Shown: one piece after another, positions 11,250 to 20,821 of the stretch
Numbering within the stretch: position 1 is the first letter of the stretch
Layout: every line of letters starts with the position of its first letter
From: Xylogone sp. PMI_703
Taxonomy: Eukaryota; Ascomycota; Leotiomycetes
Length of the DNA: 64,000 nt
Direction of reading: 5' to 3'
NCBI GenBank assembly: GCA_021399445.1
Contig: JAJTUQ010000006.1
Location: 3,224,001-3,288,000 of the forward strand
Made by a program: the position numbers and the translations under genes
The notes under the pieces: model-generated
The model's input: only the letters and a program-made list of their open reading frames with translations
The model's database searches: none
What the model was told of the DNA's origin: nothing

Positions 11250-11776
11250 TACCGACCAATCAGCAATTAGTCAACGACCAAACCCAGGAACTTAAAAGGG
11301 CATCCAAATTAGTTACTTGTAATAAGGGCTTTAAAGCTATGACAAGAAAGTACTCAAGGACTCAAAAGCAATGGAGAGCGAGAATGAAAATGAAATGTTG
11401 TTTTCCATGTGGGAGTTACAGGGCTAGGAGTATTGACTATGACATTTCAGACTCCCCACTGGTCATAATGTGACCAACGTTCACGATTCGTCATCGTCTT
11501 AAATACTGTGAAAGCGCTTGGGAGTTACTAATTAAGGCGTAAATGTTGTCTTCGCAGGGACTCCTATCAAGACAGTTACCAGCTGACTTGATATTTAAAT
11601 TCATTTACTCTTTGTAGTATGTATAGAACTATGTGTGTCATGAAATGAGGCTTTTGATATGCTTCAACCATTCAGCCTATTCAGAAACTACTCGTATGTA
11701 TTGCAAGATACAACAGTTCTATAAGTTCCGGTACATGCCAGGTCCAGGAAACCAAAACTACTACAAAATAATGCAG
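11250..11776. other. Intergenic, possibly second exon of a doubtful gene
   Basis: An open stretch encoding many Lys/Arg residues and a CCFPC motif extends to about 11470. The remainder is AT-rich with nothing supported. Confidence 0.3.
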
Positions 11777-12640
11777 CTAATTTATGGATGTCAACCCTGC
11801 AATTACCTTGGCAACAGCTATCATATCCTCCTCACCAAGTCCGGATTGGTTTGCCTGCCCATACAGTGAGCTGCAAATTTGGACTAGAGGCACCAGGGTA
11901 TTGGCCTGCTTCGCCGCTGATTGAATAAGTTGCGTACTATTGTAGCAATCCTTAATGGTCGCCTGCGCCGACCAATCTTGGTTGAGCATCTTAGCAATCT
12001 TGAGCCTGGAGTAGGCGGACGACATAGGTCCGGCATCGACAACCTGCCCAAATGCCTCAAGATTGAGACTTTGCGCTCTAGCGAGGTTCATAGCCTCAGC
12101 CAAACCGGCCGTCACTGTAATCAAGAAGACGTTGACGGCGTACTTGGTCTTGAGACCGGACCCAATGGGCCCGCAATAAACAGCGGTGCTGGTCATTGGC
12201 GCCACAAACGGCTTGATGCGCTCAGCAACGGCATAGTCACCAGCCATCATCCCAACCAACCGACCCTGCTCAGCGGGCACCTTGCTCCCACTGACGGGCA
12301 TCTCTATGAAATCACCGCCGGCTTGGTGAACCTGAGCAGCAAGATTCTGGCTGAACTCCACCGATACCGAGCTGCTGTTCACAAGGGTCTTGCCTCGTAA
12401 CGAGCGTTTAAAGTCATCGTCCAGGATCGAGCTGAAAGCAGTCTCGTTGAATAGCATCGTAAATATAATATCGGATTGCTCCACCACTTTGGATGGAGTC
12501 TCGCCGACCTTGGCCCCAGCCTGTATTAAGGGGGGATATTTAGACGTGCTCCGATTCCACACCGTGAGGGGGAACTTGCGAGACAAGTTGAGCGCCATGG
12601 GCGAACCCATCACGCCGAGGCCCAGGAAACCGATTCGCAT
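11777..12640 (-). CDS. 3-hydroxyisobutyrate dehydrogenase-like NAD(P)-binding oxidoreductase
   Basis: Single-exon, 287 residues, the usual length for the beta-hydroxyacid dehydrogenase superfamily. The N-terminus MRIGFLGLGVMGSPMA holds the GxGxxG dinucleotide-binding loop. A TVWNRS segment follows at the second strand, then the substrate motif PVSGSKVPAEQGRL (family consensus D-x-PVSGG-x-x-GA-x-x-G-x-L). The catalytic lysine is present in GSGLKTKYAVN (about residue 167), with the all-helical C-terminal domain after it. Reductases of this group handle 3-hydroxyisobutyrate, tartronate semialdehyde, glyoxylate or succinic semialdehyde. The exact substrate cannot be read from the sequence. It is likely a soluble metabolic enzyme. 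Confidence 0.88.
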   Translation of the reverse strand: MRIGFLGLGVMGSPMALNLSRKFPLTVWNRSTSKYPPLIQAGAKVGETPSKVVEQSDIIFTMLFNETAFSSILDDDFKRSLRGKTLVNSSSVSVEFSQNLAAQVHQAGGDFIEMPVSGSKVPAEQGRLVGMMAGDYAVAERIKPFVAPMTSTAVYCGPIGSGLKTKYAVNVFLITVTAGLAEAMNLARAQSLNLEAFGQVVDAGPMSSAYSRLKIAKMLNQDWSAQATIKDCYNSTQLIQSAAKQANTLVPLVQICSSLYGQANQSGLGEEDMIAVAKVIAGLTSIN

Positions 12641-13682
12641 CTTTTGAGAGTGAGATTGTGATGTTGTAGGGATGAAGTTGAATTGTAAGTACTCCCAGTA
12701 GCTTGTTTGAAACAGTACGGTGGGTCATGCCAGGTAAACTAGTGTTAATACAACGATACTAAGAGGAAGCAAGGTTAAAAGGATGGGTAGATAGCAATTC
12801 ATTTCGCCCAAAACGCCCAGAAGGCCTTAGTAACTATATGATACAAATTAGTCAGCTACTAGGCGTGTCCAGCATGGCTAGTACAATGCTGTTCCGTAGT
12901 AGATTTACACGGAAATTTACAAGTTGGCACCGTTCCTCCTCACCAATCAATAGAGCCATGATTAACTACGTTCGGTAAGGCATGCAGCAAGATCATAAAA
13001 CATAGTTTGAAGACAAACGATCAGTCAGAAGACAATTTAGATAGAATAGGAGGGGAAATAACCGATTATTGTAGCTACTACTATACCACTAATAAAGTAT
13101 TATCCTTACGATCAAGTTATGGTTACTTGTGCATACGTAATATTATACGAGAGAAATCTCACGTAATCAAGCTGACAAGTGAGCAACATGCGAATGCTTA
13201 GACGTATTATCAGCATAAAGTGCATAACATATTAATGTGTTTTCGTCACGTGAGCTACGATCTCCTCTAAACCAGCACGTGACTGATTCCTACCATTTCA
13301 CAACCTCGTGTTTATAAAGCTTTTGTAGATTTTAAGTATAATTGTATGATTTACCAAGTATTGTGATCCTCTTTGTAGATTTGGTACTGACGATGATTGC
13401 AAGTGGGATAATATGAGTGTTCTGCAGAACTAGTTACTTACCATGATGCGCCGGCCGAGATCAAGTGCCTCCGGTTTTAGTAACGCTCCTAAATCGGACA
13501 ATATGGTATAATTGAGAATATACGAATGTTACGTTTGTCATAATAGTGTAATAAACTATGAATTCTTGCCCTTAGAGTAAAATATAGAACTTTGCCTAAA
13601 TTAACTGACCCACATAAATACGGCTACACGGCATGCGATTCTGCCTATTAGTTCCACCATTGTCTCTTGAATGGGAATCACA
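12641..13682. other. Intergenic region with CACGTG-type sites
   Basis: AT-rich spacer. TCACGTGA and GCACGTGA lie close together at about 13246-13285 and could be bHLH/bZIP-type sites, though neither flanks a start codon. No ORF is supported. Confidence 0.35.
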
Positions 13683-15825
13683 CTATTTCTGAGTAAACCT
13701 ACTCCTCGCTCGGAGCCTTGACCCGTGGTAGTACATGATGTATACGCCACCGATGCAGACAATGTTCAGTCCTCCAAGCAAGCTTACTCCACCTGGAACG
13801 CCGAGATGTGTGAACATGGGGCGAGACACAAGAACAGCAACAGCCGCAAGAACGCTGCGGGCAAAGTCGTTTGCCGCCATAAGAGAGGCAGCATAACGCG
13901 GATATGTCATTGTAAGATACATGAATACTGGTTGGAGAATAAAAAATTGACCAGCATTATTCAGTCCTACTCCAACGATACTGGGCATCCAATGAACACC
14001 CCGACGCGTGGTCCACGCTGCAAAGTAAATCAGCCCGATGAAGATGAGAGCAGAGTAACGATTCCTACCAAAAAGGAAGACTCCAATGGGGATCATGTAT
14101 GCTCCCAGGATTGCAGGCTTTAGTCTATCCTCAGGCTCTCCCCATCCGTGCTTTATGACTGCTGGTTCCACCCAATAGTAGTAGTATATGCAGTATCCCG
14201 GAATTGCAACAGCCAAACCAACAATAACGGACATGAATGCTAGCCCTGTTTGACCTAGGTTGAACCCATATATGGTTGGATACACTAAGGGGAACGATTC
14301 GAAGAAAGAATAGAATGTTGCATATACAAGTGAGATGTAAACCGTTGTGAACAACACGGAAGGATCAAGGATATTAATCTCCCACGGCTTGATCAATGCG
14401 AAATAGGTAATCTCACGAGAGGACATATGCGACTGATTGATTTCGGACTGAGACTTAATATCAGATCGTTTCGTAATTTGTCGTATACGTTGAGCACGTT
14501 GCATGAGAATAGTATCTGGGTTGGTTTCGGGCATAAAGAACAACAAGGCGAGAAATATAGGCGCTGAGAACCATAACGTCTCCCATTGGGGCCAACGCCA
14601 GTTCTCTGCGGTAACGCTGAAACCTGCTACTACGGGGCCGATAGCAGGTCCAAATGTGGCTTGGGACTGTTAGATATCAGGAAACTCTAAACAGGCTGGA
14701 ATCTAACCCACCAGAGCCTCCCCAAAGAGCTAGGAGATAAGGCATTTTGATCGTGGGAAACTATTCAGTACATGAGCACGCTTGGTGTCTAAAAAGGGGT
14801 AAAATGCGGCCAATATTACCATATCCTGAAATGTTGCAGCCCCTGTCGTCAATGCTGGCGATCCTTCGTTGCCAATAAGCTTAATTAGAACATAAAGTCA
14901 TGCCAATAGATTTATATACATACCAAAGAAGCCCATAAGAAATCTCACGATACAGAGACCGGCAAAACTCTTTGTTAATGCGGCAGGAACACAAATGACT
15001 ACAAATATGGCAAAAGTGATCACATACGGGGGGGTTCGACCGACAGCAGGTATCCTAACGCATAGTTTAGTAGTTATTCATCTCCTAATTTATCAGTATG
15101 GAGACATACTCGCTCAGTGGGGACCATAGCAAAGGCCCGGTTCCATCTATATGAGAGTAAGCATATTATCCATGACACTTTGTAGCAATTTAGTATATAA
15201 AGGATATTCATACAGCCTAGTATGTAGAGAGCTAAACCGAGGGTTGCAGGCACATAGCCAACATTGAACTCTTTCATGACTCCATCCGTACTAGGTGTGT
15301 AGATAGAGGAACCAAGGTAAACACAAAATGTATAAACACTATTATAATGTCACTCGTCATCTATACTAAATATCTAACGGGTATTCTTACCACATAATGG
15401 TGTATATGAAGAGCTTCTTTGACAAAGACCAGTTTTGAGGATTTTGAGGATCGTCTATTCAAAGCTATTAGCAGTCAAGGTCTTGGATATAGACCCTTCA
15501 CTATAAGAATGCGGCCATTTGACTAACCTTGGGAGTACCAATTCACCAAAATGACTTTTGTGCTATCGTTGGGTACGGAAAGAGCATCTCCAGATTCAAT
15601 TGTGCTCTCGCTTGCCTTTGTGACATGTAATTCATTGTCACTTTGCAATAAAGTTCCAGGTTGCGGTCCTTGATCTTTTTTGTCTTCGATAATGACTGAG
15701 TTTGGCTGAAAGCATATCGCATAGTCGAAACCAGGCTGCTCTTCCGGAAAAAGAAAGACTTTATCACGGAAAATAAAGCGAACAATCCGGCCGAAAATTG
15801 AGTCACGTAGTATATGTGTCATCAC
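13683..15825 (-). CDS. MFS multidrug/polyamine-type transporter (DHA1 family)
   Basis: Eight exons: 15825-15528, 15454-15391, 15338-15214, 15146-15110, 15054-14924, 14863-14820, 14760-14712 and 14659-13683. The seven introns are 52-73 nt and all GT-AG; phases agree throughout and give 574 residues. The N-terminus (LRDSIFGRIVR, then WYSQDDPQNPQNWS) and the YLGSSIYTPST first membrane segment are typical of fungal benomyl/cycloheximide/polyamine H+ antiporters. Exon 4 supplies GPLLWSPLSE, exon 5 the loop IPAVGRTPPYV, exon 6 GSPALTTGAATFQDM and exon 8 FGPAIGPVVAGF (motif C region). About twelve membrane segments are expected in the plasma membrane. The gene starts 630 bp from a divergent Zn2Cys6 regulator, suggesting control by it. 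No lesion seen. Confidence 0.88.
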
Positions 15826-16454
15826 GAGCGAATTTCTCTGTGAGAAAATGATAGTTCAAGTCCAAATGCTTAGCGAGTAGCAGCTCCATATTATGGCTCC
15901 CTCCTATCTTTATATATATTCTGATGAAAGCGTTCTAAGGTATAAGGGCCAGCTGCTTCGGACATGGCAGATGGGATATGTTACCCGATTTGGCTGATCT
16001 GTAATCATATGTGTGGTTCTGCCGTTCTACCAAGTCAAAGCCAATCATATAGGCCAATATTAGTGGAGGAGCTGGATCTCTCTCCTCTAAACTTGGCGGA
16101 GACCCACATCCGCTCCTCCGCAAGCATTGAATGTGCTGACTCCTTGTAAAAACTACATAAAGTCCACCAAATACAAATTGGATTCCGGACCAGGCCGATC
16201 ACAGTCATTAGACTATCTAGGATCCAATCCCAGTTAGCCACGGAATACTATGATCATGTCCGCAGCTTAAACCCGATACTGATACACCGTACGGCCCTCT
16301 AATCTAGTTGTCGGTCCACTCTCACTATCTCCGCCGATTGCAGTATCCACAACCTGAAACAAGAGATTAATCAAAAGATAATCACGAAATTCTACCGACA
16401 CGCATTTCAACAAGTGAACCGAAGCAAATTAACTGTTTCTGATGAATAGTTCCA
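15826..16454. promoter_or_regulatory. Bidirectional promoter region of MFS gene and Zn2Cys6 regulator
   Basis: The two start codons face away from each other across 629 bp. An inverted pair, GGAGGAGC (16065-16072) and GCTCCTCC (16112-16119), and several CGG/CCG triplets lie here. CGG triplets are typical half-sites of Zn2Cys6 proteins, so the adjacent regulator could bind. This is inference from arrangement only. Confidence 0.4.
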
Positions 16455-18932
16455 ATGGATCAGGCTATTTATAATCAAAGAGGGTCGCTGGCAGCTCAGG
16501 TGAGAAGTTGATATCTGCATAGTTTGTTCTCTCTCAACTCTTCTATTGCATACCTGTCGAATCAATATGTGAGCCTTGCTAACCGTCACTAACATCGAAG
16601 GCCTGTGAAACTTGCCGGTCCCGAAAAAGAAAATGCGATGAGACCCGACCAAAATGCTCCCTCTGCAAACGTCTGCGAGTTAGCTGTTACTACAAAGATC
16701 AAAATAAGAAACAGTATTTCAAACAACAATCTCCTTTATCCTTGAACTACAGGCTAGATATTCTGACTTCTGTAGGAAGAAAGAGCACCTCTCTGAGATT
16801 CTTAGCCTTCTACGCAAGGTTAATAGTGCTGTGGAGCTTGTCGCCTCGAATGGTCTAGACAATCAAGGTATCCTGCATCAGCAGGAAAATAGCATTACGA
16901 GTAGCAATGGTGACCTTGATTATGAATCGAATACCGCCACACAGCTATGGTCGCTGAATACCAACTTAATCCCTTATGACATCAATGAGAGCCTTGCAAT
17001 ACCATATCGCCATTCCACCGCGGCACATAGACTACTCCAATGGCCATTTATCTATCAGAAAATGCAAATGTTGCCATTCTCGCAAGAGTTCCCTTCACAA
17101 CAGGCTGGAATACAATGGTTTCTTCACGTTCAAAGCCAACATAGCAAACAGAAGCCACTAAGTACCAAAGGATTCACCATAAAAGCAAGGAATACAGCCA
17201 ATATACTGTTCGAGATTCCATACGCAACTATTGTTTTATGGGTGGACATGTATTTTGACACGTTCAATTTCATCCACCCACTCCTAGACCGACAATTGTT
17301 TTTCCGAGATACACTACACACCTCCTTGGGCGCAGGCTCGGTGCAAGACTTTGAGCAAACCGAAAGGAACGTTGTACTTACACTCCTAGTTATTGCATTG
17401 GGTCAATTGGCGCTCGAGGGCACAATTGGTGAAGAAGACCCCGGCGAAAATGGCGGAAGCAATGAGCAGCCACCAGGCCTGCTTTATTTTAATGAAGCAA
17501 GAAGGAGACTTGGCTTTATTGAAACAGCTTATAGTTTGGAAGTTGTACAGATTCAAGCATTGGCGTCGTAAGGCTTCCATAGCCATGCTGTGTATATCAA
17601 ACTGACTGGTCTTAATTGTAGGCTATATTATGCTACTTGCTTCCGACATGTGGTACAGTAGAATCGCCAAAACTTCAAATTCCATTCTGACAGCTACCTA
17701 GGAATCTTGGAGGATGAGCACCCGAGCATCTGCAACATGTTACTTGCTCATAACAAGGTACGCTCCTTACATACGTGATCATTCAAATGATATCACATCA
17801 TAACATATAAGAAGCCACGCTCATGACTGGGATACGGTTGAAGGAGATCTATTGAAACGAGTCTATTGGCATTGCGTCGCAATTGAAGTGTATGACAAAA
17901 TCACTATTGTATTCCATATTCCGTGGCTCAATATCTAATATTTGGAGTACAGTGGGCACCATCTTGAACTTGACCTTCCGTATACCTCCATTATGGACTT
18001 GGAAGAAACAGTACCACTTCCCTCATTCATGGGGCCGTACTGCGAACGGGATGAACGGGCAAATCAGATATCTCAATTCCACCACCATTGTGCCGCATTA
18101 GTCACTTTACGACGGATTTGTCGTAATTTTCATAGAACAGTTGATGATGGTAAGTGTTTTCAGAGTTTTTACAACTGCAACACAATACTGGGGCTAAACG
18201 CTACTCGTAATGTCGTTAGCACTTCAAAGGAAAGAAATCAACGATACGAATCCCCTATCACAGATCGATATGTTAGCATCTATAATCCGAGACTCTGCCA
18301 GTCAACTACAGCAATGGAGGAACATGTTGCCCACAGGACTGAAATGGGAGGATGATGGCCGGGGCATTGTTAACGGCCAGATGACATTTATCACAGACCT
18401 TCGAGATGTAGATGATGATACATCCAAGGCGTATAGATACGCCCGTGATATACAAGTTGCCATGCTTCGCATACGATATTATTATGCCCAGTATATCATC
18501 TACAGACCGTTGATATATAAAGCGCTCCACTTTCCTACGCGTATGACTGCACAGGATGTCTATGATGTTAGTGTATGTCTCAAGGTATGTAAGCAGTCCC
18601 ATTTGAGTAGGATCTATTAAGCTAATTCCGCCCAGTGTTGCCTGAACTGGCCGATGATGTCTCCTCGGGGTAAGCTTAGGAAGCCACTGATTCCGTTTCT
18701 ATTCTGCTGGAGCCAGAATTTCCTGGGTATTTTGGTGCTTTTCTATTGTACTCTAGAGTCGCCGTTACTGCAGTCAATTCGGAAGGAATACCTGGATACG
18801 AATGATGTTAAACACTCTCTAAGTCTGATGCGGGATTGGATCCGAAGTTATATAAATATGGATGCCCTGGCGGCATGGTCCTGCGGTGTGACTCATGTTT
18901 TATCTCCCAAGCTAGACTCGTTGATGGAATGA
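16455..18932 (+). CDS. Zn2Cys6 transcription factor with fungal_trans domain
   Basis: Nine exons: 16455-16499, 16601-16713, 16776-17564, 17622-17652, 17702-17757, 17812-17887, 17948-18149, 18220-18584 and 18636-18932. All introns are GT-AG and in phase, giving 657 residues. The zinc cluster begins at residue 17 with spacing CX2CX6CX6CX2CX6C (ACETCRSRKRKCDET and onward), followed by a Lys/Glu coiled-coil linker. The middle homology region shows IQALALYYATCFRHVESWRM and a RVYWHC segment, then ELDLPYTSIMDLEETVPLPSF. The C-terminus (LIPFLFCWSQNFLGILVL) matches the family end. Without the small exons the frame appears broken, but every junction resolves. The divergent MFS gene is its most likely target. 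Confidence 0.85.
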
Positions 18933-19491
18933 ACATGGAAACTTATCAGTACAAAAGGAGATCTGTCTGTTCTGGTTGCACGGTACCGAAAACTTGCCAT
19001 GCAGCGGTATTTTCAACTAGGAGTAGCAGCATCAATATTGAGTTAGATCGCTGTATTAGAGAACAATTAACGTATAACTACTTAGGTGTTGATTTGATCT
19101 CACGTTTTTGCAGTTATAGTCCATATTTAGCTGATTCTAATTGTCACTCGTAGAGAATACATAGCTAGATACCATATATTTAACTATATAGACTCCATTG
19201 TGGCCGCTGCACCATAGTTCCCAATATATTGGTTAAGTGTCTGAGGTGATTTCGAGCACTTTCACTGGTTGGGGAAGTTTGCTAGTGTTTCTGCAGGTAA
19301 GCAAAATCTTTAATGAAGACATACTAATCTCATATTGAAAAGAATTTGATAAAACTGAATACGTAATCCTAATAGTGACTAAACTGCATAAAGTTCACGG
19401 AATAAACGCGAATTCATCTCTCTCCATTAACGCTAGAGCCTCGCCACCGATAAACCATTATGTATAATAAAATATCCCACCTATTATACAC
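18933..19491. other. Convergent intergenic region
   Basis: Lies between the regulator's end and the 3' end of the SnoaL-like gene. Nothing supported. Confidence 0.45.
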
Positions 19492-19971
19492 TTAGTTTCC
19501 AGTTAGCACTCCCCAGTCACCCTCTGCCCAGGTAGACTTCATCTTTAAGTCCTGGATCTTCCACAGTTTATCGTCTGCCGCCTTGACTAGCTCAATTCGG
19601 TACAGGCTACCTGCTAAAAGTCGCGTCTCATTCGCCTCGAGACCTTTACCCTCGCGGTAGTGCTGAGAGAGCGCTGACGCTGTCAATGATGCTTTTGAAC
19701 CGTTGTCTATGATGTTAATCCGGATATTTGTGATGAAGTGAGTGGTATCGAGCTTCGCAATAACATCAAAACAATCCCTGTGGATGGCTGGAAGGCCTTC
19801 AGAAAGCCTCCCGTTAATGGAGAAACTAGCGTCTAAGGCAAAAGCTGAATCAAAGAGGGCGGCGTCACCTGTGTCGAAGCCCAGGACGCAACGATAGAGG
19901 GCATCGGAGATAGCATCTCGGTCGTTAAGCGGAGGCGAAAGTGCCGCAGGGAGGGATTCTATGGTAGCCAT
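19492..19971 (-). CDS. SnoaL-like (NTF2-fold) protein
   Basis: Single exon of 159 residues beginning MATIESLPAAL. The frame stays open for nine more codons upstream but has no other ATG, so 19971 is the start. The order of features fits the SnoaL_4 group of NTF2-like proteins: an initial helix with RDAISDALYRCVLGFDTGD, DASFSINGR, a central THFITNIRI strand, then long antiparallel strands ending W-x-IQDLKMKSTWAEGDWGV. These form cone-shaped pockets; relatives are cyclases, dehydratases, isomerases or non-catalytic. No signal peptide, so cytosolic. It points away from the HET gene at 20822 across an 850-bp region rich in AAGCCA motifs. Substrate unknown. Confidence 0.8.
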   Translation of the reverse strand: MATIESLPAALSPPLNDRDAISDALYRCVLGFDTGDAALFDSAFALDASFSINGRLSEGLPAIHRDCFDVIAKLDTTHFITNIRINIIDNGSKASLTASALSQHYREGKGLEANETRLLAGSLYRIELVKAADDKLWKIQDLKMKSTWAEGDWGVLTGN

Positions 19972-20821
19972 GACAAAGTAGAGGAGATAAGTCTTCACTA
20001 AACCTTCGATTGAGGCTTGCTAGAAAATGTCTTATCCGCACAGCGGATTACTGTAAGTGTTCAATAAGGCGCAGTATACGGGGAATTGGCACCTGGGATG
20101 CTTCTCTATTTATTAGCTGGGACATGAGCCAGTGTTTCCAATAAGCCAGATGCATAAGCAGACAAGCCAAATAAGCCAATCCCACCTTCTAGATTTCCAA
20201 TCAAACAATTTCATAATTTGCGTTTAGGTTGTTTTGATTTGCAGATTAGAATAAGCCAACTCGAACCTTTCGTAAGCCATGATGCTGATCAAAACTCACG
20301 CAAATAAGCCAGATTGAGATTTCTGATTTGGCTTACTTGTCTTATTGAGGACTCTGCCCTAGCTCGGATTCAGTGAAATCAGGGAGATCTATCACATCCT
20401 AAAAGGACTGTAATACTGCAAGTTTTGCTGCTCTTAGGGCTTACAATGAAACTCGCTGCTATGGATCAGTATCGTTTAATTGAGAATCGCTAATCTTTTA
20501 CACAGAGAAGTAGTAGTAACTAACTTATCAAATTGATGCGCCAAAGAGAACGAGCCACAGCTGGAGTCATAATGCCTTTGAGTACTAGGAGCTTCCTGTT
20601 ACTTGATAGGATTCACAAGTACTTAGTTACTTAATAAGGCCTGAGGCATGGATAGGTTTAATGTGATAAACTGGTGCCTAATAAACCACTCACACTTCTC
20701 TACTCCACTTTCCCTTTCAGACACATGAGTATATCCACTATTCTAAAACCTCAATCGTAGATAATTGGATTCAGCCAAGAGACGCCGCAGAGTTGGACAT
20801 AAATAGAGATCACTGCACACT
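19972..20821. other. Intergenic region between divergent SnoaL-like and HET genes
   Basis: Contains the AAGCCA motif cluster described separately and no supported ORF. It must hold the promoters of both flanking genes. Confidence 0.45.
20128..20340. repeat. Cluster of AAGCCA/TAAGCC motifs with imperfect inverted repeat
   Basis: About seven occurrences of (A/T)AAGCCA or close variants in 210 bp, most as AATAAGCCA, plus one inverted copy (TGGCTTA). The last direct copy, CAAATAAGCCAGATTGAGAT (20301-20320), and the inverted one near 20319-20340 form an imperfect hairpin. It could be a decayed MITE or a regulatory motif array. Confidence 0.5.

Noticed and set aside
11921..12400. 159-codon plus-strand ORF over the dehydrogenase gene
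   Set aside because: Antisense shadow of a well-supported conserved gene; no family of its own.
13725..14123. 132-codon plus-strand ORF over the MFS gene
   Set aside because: Antisense shadow of the conserved transporter exon.
16601..16713. Apparent frameshift in the Zn2Cys6 motif of the 16.4-kb regulator
   Set aside because: Recounting the A-rich run shows CGA AAA AGA AAA TGC in one frame, and the motif is intact. The stops seen in other frames lie in introns.
17653..17701. Frameshift after FRHV in the Zn2Cys6 gene
   Set aside because: The intervening 49 nt start GT and end AG with a CTGAC branch, and removal gives FRHVESWRM, the expected sequence.
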